Below the pieces are notes generated by a model. It saw only the letters and a list, made by a program, of their open reading frames with translations, did not search any database and had not been told where the DNA came from. Of a DNA stretch of 64,000 bases, positions 17,614 to 26,756 are shown piece after piece. Within the stretch, counting starts at the first letter, position 1, and every line of letters begins with the position of its first letter. Made by a program: the position numbers and the translations under genes. Source of the stretch: Methylobacterium aquaticum (lineage in GTDB: Bacteria; Pseudomonadota; Alphaproteobacteria; Rhizobiales; Beijerinckiaceae); contig NZ_CP043627.1 of the NCBI RefSeq assembly GCF_016804325.1, forward strand, positions 6,355,001-6,419,000, read 5' to 3'.

Positions 17614-17638
17614 GATGTCCCCCCTTGGTTGTTTCGGG

Positions 17639-18280
17639 TCAGCGCGTCGGCGCGGCGAGGCGCCGCTCCATCCAGGAGCCGTAGAGCGACAGCGGCCAGC
17701 AGAGCGCGAAGTACATCGCCCCGACGATGCCGAAGACGAGCAGCGGCTTGAAGATCTGGTTCGAGACCATGTTGCCGGCCCGCGCCAGCTCGGTGAATCC
17801 GACGATCGAGGCGAGCGAGGTGCCCTTGATGAGCTGCACCAGGAAGCCGATCGTCGCCGGCAGCGAGACGCGCAGCGCCTGCGGCAGGATCACGTCCTTC
17901 ATCCGCGACACGTAGCCGAGGCTCAGCGCCCGGGCCGCCTCCGTCTGCCCGCGCGGCACGGCCTCGATCCCGCCGCGCCAGATGTCGCCGAGAAAGGCGC
18001 TGGCATGCAGCGTGAACCCCACCGCGACCGCCTCCCAGGGCGCGAGATCGAGCCCGACGAGGGCGAGGCCGAAATAGACCACGAAGAGCTGCATCAGGAG
18101 CGGCGTGCCCTGGAACACGCTGACATAGGCCGCCGTCACGCGCTCCAGCACCGGTTGTCCCGAGGTGCGGGCGAGCGCGACGGCGAGGCCCACCGCGCCG
18201 CCGCCGAGGAATCCGATCGCCGAGAGCGCGATCGTCCACTTCATGCCCTCGAGCAGGAACAGGAATTCGGGCCAGCCCAT
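17639..18280 (-). CDS. Polar amino-acid-type ABC importer, permease
   Basis: The 213-residue membrane protein has about five hydrophobic segments and the EAA-type loop around EAARALSLGYVSRMKDVILP that contacts the ATPase. It follows the other permease by 10 bases and precedes the binding-protein gene by 25 bases, so the two permeases probably form the HisM/HisQ-type pair of one importer. Confidence 0.9.
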   Translation of the reverse strand: MGWPEFLFLLEGMKWTIALSAIGFLGGGAVGLAVALARTSGQPVLERVTAAYVSVFQGTPLLMQLFVVYFGLALVGLDLAPWEAVAVGFTLHASAFLGDIWRGGIEAVPRGQTEAARALSLGYVSRMKDVILPQALRVSLPATIGFLVQLIKGTSLASIVGFTELARAGNMVSNQIFKPLLVFGIVGAMYFALCWPLSLYGSWMERRLAAPTR

Positions 18281-18290
18281 CGTCGTGCCC

Positions 18291-18959
18291 CTACTTGACC
18301 GGGTAGCTGAAGTACCGACGCGAGACGAGCCCGAAGGCGCGCATCATCAGCCAGGACATCAGGAAATACAGGACCGTGATCGTGCCGTAGACCTCGAAGC
18401 TGCGAAACGACTCGTTCTCGATCAGCTTGGCGACGGAGGTCAGCTCGTAGGCCGCGATCGCCGAGGCGATGCTGGTGGTCAGCGTCAGCATGACGAACTG
18501 CCCGGTCAGCGAGGGATAGACGGCCCGGAGCGCCGGGCGCAGGACGACGAAGCGAAACACGTCGCGCTTGTGCAGCCCGAGGGCGAAGCCGGCCTCGATC
18601 TGGCCCTTGTGGATTGACTGCACGCCGCCGCGGATGATCTCGATCGCGTAGGCGCCGCCGTTCAGGCCGAGGGCGATGATGGCGGTGGGCGTCGGCGCCA
18701 GCCGGATGCCGACCAGCGGCAGGGCGAAGAACACGAAGTAGATCTGGACGAGGAACGGCGTGTTGCGGATCAGCTCGACGAAGGCGATCACGGCCCAGCG
18801 CAGCGGGCGGACGGGCGACTCGCGCAGCACGACGCCGGCGATACCGATCACGAGGGCGATCGCCATCCCGGCGACCGCGAGGAACAGCGTGCCGGCACAC
18901 CCTCTCAGGAGGTCGGGCAGGCCAGCGACGACCGGCCCGAAATCGAGCGTGTAGTTCAC
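18291..18959 (-). CDS. Polar amino-acid-type ABC importer, permease
   Basis: A GTG at 18959 preceded by GGGGGAC starts a 222-residue protein, NYTLDFGPVVAGLPDLLRGC, with the usual permease segments and the EAGFALGLHKRDVFRFVVL coupling loop. A longer form from an ATG at 19013 is possible but adds a basic, non-homologous leader. It is the first gene of the importer operon and diverges from the GntR regulator at 19138, which leaves about 180 bases for shared control. Confidence 0.88.
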   Translation of the reverse strand: MNYTLDFGPVVAGLPDLLRGCAGTLFLAVAGMAIALVIGIAGVVLRESPVRPLRWAVIAFVELIRNTPFLVQIYFVFFALPLVGIRLAPTPTAIIALGLNGGAYAIEIIRGGVQSIHKGQIEAGFALGLHKRDVFRFVVLRPALRAVYPSLTGQFVMLTLTTSIASAIAAYELTSVAKLIENESFRSFEVYGTITVLYFLMSWLMMRAFGLVSRRYFSYPVK

Positions 18960-19137
18960 GTGGCGCGTCCCCCGTGCGGCGCGCCCGATGAGCGTCGCCG
19001 CTGTCCGGAGCATCCTGGCCGATCGCGGCCGGTGCTCTCATGATCCGATGATTACGAGATCACCCAACGACAGACAATCCCTCTTACGTTGCATCGTGCG
19101 TTCGACGATGCCAAACAGGCCTCATCGAAGAGGTCCC

Positions 19138-19914
19138 ATGGGTGCTCCCTCCGAAGCGGCCGCCACCATGCCGGGCGGCGAGACGGTCGGCGACGTCGCG
19201 TATGCGCGGATCCGTGCCGACATCCTGTTCGGCCAGCGCGCACCGGGCGAGCGGCTGCGCCTCGACGAGGCGAGCCGGCGCTACGGCGTCAGCGTCGGCA
19301 CGATGCGCGAACTCCTGAACCGCCTCGTCTCCGAAGGGCTCGTCGTCGCCGAGGCGCAACGCGGATTCGAGGTCGCGCCGGCATCCGCCGCCGAGTTCCG
19401 GGAGATCGCGGCCCTGCGCCAGCTCCTCGAAGGACACGCGCTCGCCCTCTCCTTCGCGGCGGGCGACCTCGACTGGGAGGCGCGGGTCGTGGCGGCGCAC
19501 CACAAGCTCGCGGTCACCGAGCAGCGCATGCTCGCGGCGGCCGATGCCGACCCGACCCTGGTGCGGCACTGCGACCGCGCCTTCCATCAGGCGCTGGCTT
19601 CGGCCTGCGGCTCGCGCGTCCTGATCGAGACCCTCGGCTCGATCCACGACCGCTACCTGCGCTACCTGTCGCTCGCGGCGATCGTTCGCGGCGAGCGCTC
19701 GATCCAGGAGCATGCCGACCTGCTCGCCTGCGCGCTGGCCCGCGACGCCGCGGGGGCGACCGGGATCCTGAAGGTCCATATCGACGGCTGCCTCGACCAC
19801 GCCCTGGCCGGCGGGCCGCCGGCCTGGGCGTCCGGTCCTGCCGTGCCCGACCACGGGCCTTCGGCACGCGTCGCCGCCCGCACGACATCCACCCGGACGA
19901 CGCGACGCCGCTGA
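19138..19914 (+). CDS. GntR-family regulator, FadR/FCD type
   Basis: The ATG at 19138 after GAAGAGG gives 258 residues. The winged helix is at about 15-80 (ERLRLDEASRRYGVSVGTMR), followed by an all-helical FCD ligand domain with FHQALASACGSRVLIETL and an HADLLACAL stretch carrying likely metal-binding histidines. FCD regulators respond to small organic acids. It diverges from the importer-aroQ operon and is its likely repressor. The tail after residue 230 is Pro/Arg-rich and poorly conserved in appearance. Confidence 0.85.
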   Translation: MGAPSEAAATMPGGETVGDVAYARIRADILFGQRAPGERLRLDEASRRYGVSVGTMRELLNRLVSEGLVVAEAQRGFEVAPASAAEFREIAALRQLLEGHALALSFAAGDLDWEARVVAAHHKLAVTEQRMLAAADADPTLVRHCDRAFHQALASACGSRVLIETLGSIHDRYLRYLSLAAIVRGERSIQEHADLLACALARDAAGATGILKVHIDGCLDHALAGGPPAWASGPAVPDHGPSARVAARTTSTRTTRRR

Positions 19915-20101
19915 GCGCCCCGGAGGACGTCGTCGATCCGGTCCCGACGCGGTCGGGACGGTGGTCCAGGGCGCCCGGTACGGGACCGGCCGGGTCGCGG
20001 CGCCCGGTGCGGCGTCGGCGAGATCCTCGATTCCGGGTGAGGCGAGGCCGCCCGATCTCGCGCCCCGGCCGGCGAGGCGACGGCGGCGGCCGGGGGAGGG
20101 C

Positions 20102-23100
20102 TCAGGCGGCCATGCTCCGGTCCGCCGCCGGATGTCCGAGGGCGTGCAGAGCCGCCTCGACGCGGGCCCTGACCTCGTGGACCGCCTTGTCCTTCACCGG
20201 CCCGAAGCCGCGGATCTCCATCGCCGCCGAGGCGATCGGCACGAGGGGGCCAGCGCCCGTCCGCGGCAGCTGCGCGAGCAGGCGGGCGACGACATCCTCG
20301 TACCACCGGATCAGGTCGCGCTCCTGGCGCCGCTCGGCCGTGTAGCCGAACGGATCGAACGCGGTTCCCCGGAGCCGCTTGAGCCGGGCGAGCGCCCGGA
20401 ACGGTACCCGGATCCAGGGGCCGAACCGCCGCTTGCGCGGGCGGCCGCGATGATCCGTGCCGGTGGGCAGGAGCGGCGGCGCGAGGTGGTGATGCACCGT
20501 GTAATCGCCCTCGAATTCCTCGGCCAGGCGCTCGAGGAACCCGGTCTCGGTGTGCAGCCGCGCGACCTCGTACTCGTCCTTGTAGGACATCAGCTTGAAC
20601 AGCGAGCGGGCGACCGCCTCGCTCAAGGCGGTCGAGCCGGACGGCGCCTCGGCGGCGCGGACCCTATCGACCACGGCGCGGTAGCGCCCGGCATAGGCCG
20701 CGTCCTGGTAGGCGGTGAGGAAGTCGGCGCGGCGGGCGACGACCCCGTCGATCGTCTCCGGCGCCACCGCCCCGTCGCCCGGGACGGCCAGCGCCGCGGG
20801 CTCCGCGCCTGCGAGGCGGCCGATGGCGAAGGCGGCCTTGTTGCGCTCGATCTCGACCTTGTTCAGCTCGATCGCCCGCATCAGGGCCTCATGCGTCACC
20901 GGCACGAGCCCCCGCTGCCAGGCCATGCCCAGCATGATCATGTTGGCGTAGACCGCATCGCCGCAATGGGTCTCGGCCATCCGGTTGGCGTCGAGGGTGC
21001 CCAGGTTGTCCCGGCCGACCACCCGCCCGATCGCGGCGAGCCGCGCCTCGACGGACAGGCTCGCATCGCGCAGGCGGACGATGTCGCCGGTCGGCATCTC
21101 GGCGGTGTTGACCACCGCCCGGGTCCCCGGCCTGTAGGTGGTCGAGGCTTTCGCCGAGGAGGACACCACGAGATCGCAGCCGATCAGCGCGTCGGCGGCG
21201 CCCGCATCGGTGCGCACCTGCTGCAGGGCGGCCGGATGCGAGGCGAGGCGCAGGTAGCTCAGCACCGGCCCGAACTTCTGGGCGAATCCGGTGAAGTCCA
21301 GGACGCTCGCGCCCTTGCCCTCGAGATGGGCGGCCATGGCCACGACCTGCCCGACCGTGACGACGCCGGTCCCGCCGACGCCGGTGATCAGGATGTCGAA
21401 CGGGGCGGAGAGTTCCGGCAGCGCCGGCAGCGGCAGGGCGTTGCCCCGCGCGGCGAGCGCCGCGCCGCCGCCCTCGCGCCGGCGGCGGGTCGCGCCCTCC
21501 ACGGTGACGAAGCTCGGGCAGAACCCGTTCAGGCAGGAGAAGTCCTTGTTGCAGTTCGACAGGTTGATCTTGCGCTTGCGCCCGAACACCGTCTCCTTCG
21601 GCTCGACGCTGAGGCAGTTCGATTCGACCGAGCAGTCGCCGCAACCCTCGCAGACCAGCTCGTTGATGAAGGCGAAGCGCTTGGGATCTTCGAGCGTCCC
21701 GCGCTTGCGCCGCCGCCGTTTCTCCGTCGCGCAGGTCTGCTCGTAGATGAGGATCGTGACGCCGGCGATCTCCCGCAGCTCGCGCTGGACCGCGTCGAGG
21801 TCCCGGCGGTGGTGGATCGTCGTGCCGCCGGGAAAGTCGGAGGCCCGGAACTTCTCCGGCGCGTCCGAGACCAGCGCGATGCGCGCCACGCCCTCGGCCC
21901 GCACCGCCTGCGCGATGGCCTGGACGCTCACCGGACCGTCGACCGGCTGCCCGCCCGTCATCGCCACGGCGTCGTTGTAGAGAATCTTGTAGGTGATGTT
22001 CGCCTTTGCGGCGATCGCCTGGCGGATCGCGAGCGAGCCGGAATGGTAGTAGGTCCCCTCCCCCAGGTTCTGGAAGACGTGGCCCTGGCCCGTGAACAGC
22101 GACGAGGCGGCCCAGTTCACCCCTTCCCCGCCCATCTGGATCAGGGACGAGGTCTCCCGGTCCATCCAGCTCGCCATGAAGTGGCAGCCGATGCCGGCGA
22201 GCGCCTTGGAGCCCTCGGGCACCTTGGTCGAGCTGTTATGGGGGCAGCCCGAGCAGAAATAGGGGGTGCGCGTCGCGCCCGGCACCTGGATCAGACGGTC
22301 CGCGTCCGGCAGGAGGGCGGCGGCGCGGGCCGGAAGGTCGAGTTCGGGATGGAAGGCGTGCAGCCGCCGGGCGACGAGGAGCGCGATCAGGCGCGGCGAC
22401 AGTTCCCCGGTCCAGGGCACCAGGTTTGCGCCGGCCTCGTCGGTCTTGCCGACCATGACCTCGGGCTTGGAGCCCGGGACGTCGTAGAAGTATTCCTTCA
22501 GCTGACTCTCGATGATGCCGCGCTTCTCCTCGACGACCAGGATCTCGCGCTTGCCGGCGATGAAGGCCAGCGCGTCCCGGCGGGCGAGCGGCCAGACCAT
22601 GCCGACCTTGTAGATGTCGATGCCGTGCCGGCGGCAGGCGGCCTCGTCGAGCCCGAGCAGCCGCAGGGCCTCCATCAGGTCGAGATGGGCCTTGCCGGTG
22701 GTGATGAGGCCGAAGCGCGCCTCCGGCACGTCGTAGATCCGGCGATCGATCGGGTTGGCATCGGCGAAGGCCAGGACGGCGCGTTTCTTGGCCGCCATCC
22801 GCTCCTCGATCTGCGGCCCCGGCAGGTCGGGCCAGCGATAATGCAGGCCGCCGGGCGGGGGCACGAAGTCGGGCGCCTGGAACGCACGGTCGCCGGGCAG
22901 CTCGACCGAGGCTCCCGATTCGACGGTCTCCGAGATCGCCTTGAACCCGACCCACATCCCTGAGAACCGGGACAGGGCGTAGCCGTACTCGCCGAAGGCC
23001 AGGTACTCGCCGACCGAGGCCGGGTTCAGGACCGGCATGAAGAAGCTCATGAACGCCACGTCGGACTGGTGCGGCATGGACGACGACACGCAGCCGTGAT

Positions 23101-23563
23101 CGTCGCCGGCCACCACCAGCACCCCGCCATGCGGCGAGGCGCCGTAGGCGTTGCCGTGCTTGAGGGCGTCGCCGGCGCGGTCGACGCCCGGGCCCTTGCC
23201 GTACCACAGCCCGAACACCCCCTGGACTGTCCTGTCCGGGTTGCCCTCGACCTGCTGGGAGCCGAGCACGGCGGTGGCGCCGAGATCCTCGTTCACCGCC
23301 GGGAGGAAGCGGATACCGAGCGGGTCGAGGTGCTTCTGCGCCCGCCACATCTCCAGGTCGACGCTGCCGAGCGGCGAGCCGCGATAGCCTGAGACGAAGC
23401 CGCCGGTGCAGAGGCCCGCCTCCCGGTCGCGCCGCGCCTGGTCGAGGAGGATGCGGATGATCGCCTGGGTGCCGGTCAGGAAGACCCGGCCTGACGGGCG
23501 GGTATAGCGGTCGTCGAGCGCGTAGGGCTGCAGGCCGAACCGCTTCGGATCCTCGTGTCTCAC
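20102..23563 (-). CDS. Indolepyruvate/aryl-pyruvate ferredoxin oxidoreductase, fused alpha-gamma form
   Basis: The product is 1153 residues from a GTG at 23563 with GAGGGGG upstream. The order is a pyruvate-oxidoreductase-like N-terminal domain (FLTGTQAIIRILLDQARRDR), a thiamine-diphosphate domain (GIGCHFMASWMDRET), a cysteine cluster (CEGCGDCSVESNC, then CNKDFSCLNGFC) for iron-sulfur binding, and the gamma domain (LITGVGGTGVVTVGQVVAMA). It decarboxylates indolepyruvate or phenylpyruvate to the aryl-acetyl-CoA. With the phenylacetyl-CoA epoxidase operon downstream, phenylpyruvate is a likely substrate. The Lrp-type regulator diverges from it. Confidence 0.92.
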   Translation of the reverse strand: MRHEDPKRFGLQPYALDDRYTRPSGRVFLTGTQAIIRILLDQARRDREAGLCTGGFVSGYRGSPLGSVDLEMWRAQKHLDPLGIRFLPAVNEDLGATAVLGSQQVEGNPDRTVQGVFGLWYGKGPGVDRAGDALKHGNAYGASPHGGVLVVAGDDHGCVSSSMPHQSDVAFMSFFMPVLNPASVGEYLAFGEYGYALSRFSGMWVGFKAISETVESGASVELPGDRAFQAPDFVPPPGGLHYRWPDLPGPQIEERMAAKKRAVLAFADANPIDRRIYDVPEARFGLITTGKAHLDLMEALRLLGLDEAACRRHGIDIYKVGMVWPLARRDALAFIAGKREILVVEEKRGIIESQLKEYFYDVPGSKPEVMVGKTDEAGANLVPWTGELSPRLIALLVARRLHAFHPELDLPARAAALLPDADRLIQVPGATRTPYFCSGCPHNSSTKVPEGSKALAGIGCHFMASWMDRETSSLIQMGGEGVNWAASSLFTGQGHVFQNLGEGTYYHSGSLAIRQAIAAKANITYKILYNDAVAMTGGQPVDGPVSVQAIAQAVRAEGVARIALVSDAPEKFRASDFPGGTTIHHRRDLDAVQRELREIAGVTILIYEQTCATEKRRRRKRGTLEDPKRFAFINELVCEGCGDCSVESNCLSVEPKETVFGRKRKINLSNCNKDFSCLNGFCPSFVTVEGATRRRREGGGAALAARGNALPLPALPELSAPFDILITGVGGTGVVTVGQVVAMAAHLEGKGASVLDFTGFAQKFGPVLSYLRLASHPAALQQVRTDAGAADALIGCDLVVSSSAKASTTYRPGTRAVVNTAEMPTGDIVRLRDASLSVEARLAAIGRVVGRDNLGTLDANRMAETHCGDAVYANMIMLGMAWQRGLVPVTHEALMRAIELNKVEIERNKAAFAIGRLAGAEPAALAVPGDGAVAPETIDGVVARRADFLTAYQDAAYAGRYRAVVDRVRAAEAPSGSTALSEAVARSLFKLMSYKDEYEVARLHTETGFLERLAEEFEGDYTVHHHLAPPLLPTGTDHRGRPRKRRFGPWIRVPFRALARLKRLRGTAFDPFGYTAERRQERDLIRWYEDVVARLLAQLPRTGAGPLVPIASAAMEIRGFGPVKDKAVHEVRARVEAALHALGHPAADRSMAA

Positions 23564-23660
23564 GGGCGCCCCCTCGTCGTTCGTCGTTCCTGTTCCAGAC
23601 TATCGGGGCCGGTTGAATTGTCTTGCCGATTTTTGCCGGTGTCTTACCACGGATCGGCAT

Positions 23661-23693
23661 GGCATTCCGCTCTGACTGGTTTTCTGGAATGCC
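23661..23693. promoter_or_regulatory. Inverted repeat, candidate Lrp-type operator
   Basis: Perfect arms ggcattcc (23661-23668) and ggaatgcc (23686-23693) lie 15 bases upstream of the Lrp-type start and about 100 bases from the oxidoreductase start. Regulators of this class often bind such sites between themselves and the target. Binding is inferred. Confidence 0.45.
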
Positions 23694-23708
23694 GACCCGG
23701 TTTTCGCG

Positions 23709-24167
23709 ATGAGACTGACCGAAAAGGATCGCCGGCTGCTGCGCCTGCTGCAGACGGATTCGCGGATGTCGACGCAGGAGCTCGCGGATGGGTCGGGCAT
23801 GTCGACCTCGGCGTGCTGGCGCCGGATCAAGGCGTTCGAGGAGGAGGGCCTGATCTCAGGGTTCGTCGCCCTGATCGAGCCGGTCCGGGCCGGCCTGTCC
23901 TTCAGCGCGGTCGTGCAGGTGATGCTCAAGCGGCACGAGCGGGACGACGTCGATAGCTTCATCGAGGCGGTGTCGCGCCGGCCGGAAGTGCTCGAATTCC
24001 TCGCCACCACCGGCGAGGCCGATTATCACCTTCGTGTGCTGTGCGAGGACAAGGACGCTTATAATAGTTTTCTGGAGGATTTTCTGTTTCGGCTTCCCGC
24101 CGTGGCGCATGTCCGGACCAATCTGGTCTTGCGGGAGATCAAATGTACGACGAAGATTCCGATTTAA
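23709..24167 (+). CDS. Lrp/AsnC-family transcription regulator
   Basis: The 152-residue protein has an N-terminal helix-turn-helix (MSTQELADGSGMSTSACWRR) and a C-terminal ligand-binding RAM domain (LEFLATTGEADYHLRVLC). The family senses amino acids. Divergence from the aryl-pyruvate oxidoreductase suggests it controls that gene in response to an aromatic amino acid, as BkdR- or IorR-like regulators do elsewhere. No strong ribosome site is visible before the ATG. Confidence 0.9.
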   Translation: MRLTEKDRRLLRLLQTDSRMSTQELADGSGMSTSACWRRIKAFEEEGLISGFVALIEPVRAGLSFSAVVQVMLKRHERDDVDSFIEAVSRRPEVLEFLATTGEADYHLRVLCEDKDAYNSFLEDFLFRLPAVAHVRTNLVLREIKCTTKIPI

Positions 24168-24192
24168 GCGGTTTTCGATAGCGTCAGCGCAA

Positions 24193-24470
24193 CTGAAACC
24201 CTCCTCGTCATCCCGGGCTCTCGCCTTCGGCGAGCCCCAGGATGACATCGAGGGTTTCAGTTCGGTCGAAGAACTCGGAGCGTTTTCGATCTCATCGAAA
24301 GTATCGACACCCTCCTCGTCATTCCGGGGCCGCGAAAGCGGAGCCCGGAATCCAGAACCGCTGATGGTTCAGAATCAAGCGAAAAGCGTTCCGCCTCGTT
24401 CTACACCACCTGATTGTCTGGATTCCGGGCTCCGCTCCGCGGCCCCGGAATGACGAGGAGGGTATCGATA
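24193..24470. repeat. Two adjacent long inverted repeats
   Basis: The first (24193-24260) pairs ctgaaaccct with agggtttcag around an inner aggatgac palindrome. The second (24302-24470) pairs an arm of about 45 bases, containing cctcctcgtcattccgggg and the gcggagcccggaatccag block, with its reverse complement. Both contain cctcctcgtcat. They fill the stretch behind the Lrp-type gene and carry no gene. Confidence 0.75.
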
Positions 24471-24546
24471 CTGCAGAGAAAGTAGAACGGGCCCTCGGGA
24501 ATGCATACGGCCGGAAGCATCGACGCCCGAAAACCCCACCGATCTC

Positions 24547-24689
24547 AGAGCCTGCTTGAGCGGAGTGATTTGCAAAAACTGAGACGCATGACGGGATATC
24601 CTGTCCTTCCACCTCAGGATGAGATCAGAGGATAGGATGATCCCAATTGCCTCAAGTCCTGGGTAGAAAATCCTGCTCAAACAGGCTCT
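24547..24689. mobile_element. MITE-like element, copy 2 (143 bp)
   Basis: The ends agagcctgcttgagcgg and ctgctcaaacaggctct match the 247-bp element at 15274, as do internal tracts such as ggatgatccc and tcaagtcctgggtagaa. The centre is shorter than in copy 1. Its last base is the first base of the stop codon (TCA on this strand) of the paaA/paaC-like gene, the same arrangement as at aroQ. Confidence 0.75.
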
Positions 24690-25444
24690 CAACCCAGCCC
24701 GAATCCCTCCAACCGAGCCTCCATCTCCGTCGCCCAAACCGCCAGAAGCTCCTGGTTCGTGCGGTGGCGCAGGCCGAAGCGCTGGAGGGTGTCGAACCGG
24801 GTCGAATCCTCGCGGCCGAAGCTCGCGGCGACGCGCGGCCGCCAGAAGGCGACGCTCCGCCGCGCCGCCTCGCATCCCTCCGCGGTGGCGACGATGCGGG
24901 CGAGGCCCTCTTCGCCGAGTTCGGCGTGACGGGCCTCGCGCGGGGCGATCTCGCGAAACACGTCCGCCAGCGGCGCGTAGGACACGCGCGAGAATTCCTG
25001 CAGCTGGATACCGACGGCCCGGCCCATGAGCACGTTCATGACCACGGCGTCGATCCAGCCCCGGAGCGGGTAGTGGAACACCGAGAGCCGCATGTCCGAG
25101 CCGCGCCGCGCCGCACCCAGATCGGCGTCCCGGTCGAGGCGGGCGGCCCAGGGGTGGTGGACGGCGTAGCGGGCGGTGTCGGCCCCGAAGGTGCCCATCA
25201 GGTCGAGCACCCGCCCGGCGTGGTCGGTCTTCTCGAGCACGATCCGCGAGGCCGCGATCCGCGCCTTGAGGCTGGGGGCGTCGTTGATCACGTCGGCGAA
25301 CCCGGCCGAGCCGGCCAGCTCGCTGTCGACGAAGGTCGCCATCAGCCGCAGGAGCTCGCCGCGATAGCGCGGCGGGACGTTGGACGGGTTGGTCAGGACG
25401 CCGCCCTGACGGAGGTAATCCTCGATCGCCATCGTGTCCGACAT
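24689..25444 (-). CDS. Phenylacetate-catabolism-type di-iron protein (PaaA/PaaC paralogue)
   Basis: The 251-residue product belongs to the ferritin-like PaaA/PaaC family. Candidate iron ligands are visible in LEKTDHAGRVLDLMG and in the EARH of REIAPREARHAELGEEGLAR. It differs from both the catalytic PaaA (28664) and the structural PaaC (27284) encoded here. It is the last gene of the paa operon, 33 bases after paaE. It may be an extra oxygenase component or an accessory protein, and I cannot say which. A MITE-like element abuts its stop. Confidence 0.75.
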   Translation of the reverse strand: MSDTMAIEDYLRQGGVLTNPSNVPPRYRGELLRLMATFVDSELAGSAGFADVINDAPSLKARIAASRIVLEKTDHAGRVLDLMGTFGADTARYAVHHPWAARLDRDADLGAARRGSDMRLSVFHYPLRGWIDAVVMNVLMGRAVGIQLQEFSRVSYAPLADVFREIAPREARHAELGEEGLARIVATAEGCEAARRSVAFWRPRVAASFGREDSTRFDTLQRFGLRHRTNQELLAVWATEMEARLEGFGLG

Positions 25445-25477
25445 CGTCCCCTCCCCGCGTCCTGCGGCCGGCCCTGC

Positions 25478-26554
25478 TCAGTGATCGTAGCTGACGACCA
25501 GCCTGTCCGTCGTCGGGTAGCATTGGCAGGTCAGGACGTAGCCCTGGCGCACCTCGTAATCCTCCAGCGCGTGGTTGGTGATCATCTCGGCCTCGCCCTC
25601 CAGCACCTTGGCGCGGCAGGTCGAGCAGACGCCGGCCTTGCAGGCGTAGGGCGCGTCCAGGTTGTGGGCGAGCGCCGCGTCGAGCAGGCTCTCGCCCTGC
25701 TTCTGCATCCGGAAGGTGCGCGTCGCGCCGTCCAACGTCACCGTCGCCTCGCAGGTCGCGTCCGCGGCCGAGGCCGCCGTCGCGGCGGCGCGCGCCTTGG
25801 CCCGGCCCGGCTGGCCCGAGGCGAAGAGCTCGAACTTGATCTGCGCGTCCGACAGGCCGTGCTCGCGCAAGGCGGCCGCGATGCCGAGCATCATCGGCTC
25901 CGGCCCGCAGATGAAGGCGGTGTCGACGGACTTGACGTCGACCCAGAGCCGGAACAACTCGGCGCATTTGTCGGCGTCGATGCGCCCGGTGAACAGATCG
26001 ATCTCCTGCGTCTCGCTCTCCAGCACGTGGACGATCGACAGCCGGCCGAGATGGGCGTTCTTGAGGTCGTCCAGTTCCTCGCGGAACATGATCGAGGAGA
26101 TCTGGCGGTTGGCGTAGATCAGCGTGAAGCGCGAGCGCGGCTCGCGGGCGAGCACCGTCTTGAGGATCGACAAAAGGGGCGTGATGCCGCTGCCGCCGGC
26201 AAATCCCAGATAGTGCCTGGCGGCCTCCGGCTCGATCGGGGTGTGGAACGCCCCCATCGGCGGCATCGCCTCCAGCACGTCGCCGGCTTTGAGCTCCTGG
26301 TTGGCCCAGGTCGAGAACGCGCCGCCATCGACGCGCTTGATGCCGACCCGCAACGCCCCCTCGTCCCGGCCGGCGCAGATCGAGTACGAGCGGCGCAGCT
26401 CGACGCCGTCGAAGGCGCGGCGGAAGGTCAGGTACTGCCCTTGCGTGAAGGCGAAGGCCCCGGCATCGCCGTCGCGGGGCTTCAGGGTGAGGACGACCGC
26501 GTCCCGGGTTTCGCGCCGGACCTCGGCGACGTCGAGGGGATAGAAGCGTGCCAT
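25478..26554 (-). CDS. paaE: Phenylacetyl-CoA epoxidase, reductase subunit
   Basis: The 358-residue protein joins a ferredoxin-NADP reductase-type module (RRSYSICAG for FAD, GGSGITPLLSILKTVLA for nucleotide) to a C-terminal 2Fe-2S plant-type ferredoxin domain with ACKAGVCSTCRAKV and a later LTCQC cysteine. It passes electrons from NADPH to the di-iron PaaA subunit. The length and order of domains are standard. It lies 198 bases after paaD, with a repeat element in the gap. Confidence 0.93.
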   Translation of the reverse strand: MARFYPLDVAEVRRETRDAVVLTLKPRDGDAGAFAFTQGQYLTFRRAFDGVELRRSYSICAGRDEGALRVGIKRVDGGAFSTWANQELKAGDVLEAMPPMGAFHTPIEPEAARHYLGFAGGSGITPLLSILKTVLAREPRSRFTLIYANRQISSIMFREELDDLKNAHLGRLSIVHVLESETQEIDLFTGRIDADKCAELFRLWVDVKSVDTAFICGPEPMMLGIAAALREHGLSDAQIKFELFASGQPGRAKARAAATAASAADATCEATVTLDGATRTFRMQKQGESLLDAALAHNLDAPYACKAGVCSTCRAKVLEGEAEMITNHALEDYEVRQGYVLTCQCYPTTDRLVVSYDH

Positions 26555-26650
26555 GACTGCAGGCAGTCCCAGGTTAGCGCAATCCCCGACTCCGTCGTCG
26601 GAGAGTGCAATCGAACGAAGACCGGAAACGGCGCCCGACCGCGCGCCGTC

Positions 26651-26756
26651 CTAGAGCACTTCACGATCGCGTTGCAATCGCGAAGCTCTCCAGGTTTTTG
26701 ATTTTGCCGCATTTTCTGCGACGAACCGGTATCCACTTCGTCGGAAAATGCTCTAG
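26651..26756. repeat. 106-bp inverted-repeat element at the paaD 3' end
   Basis: Perfect 8-bp ends ctagagca and tgctctag enclose cgacgaaccggtatccac and related short palindromes. The right-hand CTA is the paaD stop codon (TAG on the coding strand). Partial copies of the gaaccggtatcc core lie at 33757-33806 and, in diverged form, at about 59075-59105. Confidence 0.7.

Noticed and set aside
19961..22963. Open frame of 1000 codons on the plus strand
   Set aside because: It lies opposite the aryl-pyruvate oxidoreductase, and its Arg/Gly/His-rich product is the usual antisense shadow in GC-rich DNA.
24647..26701. Open frame of 684 codons on the plus strand
   Set aside because: It is antisense to paaE and the paaA/paaC-like gene, with shadow composition.
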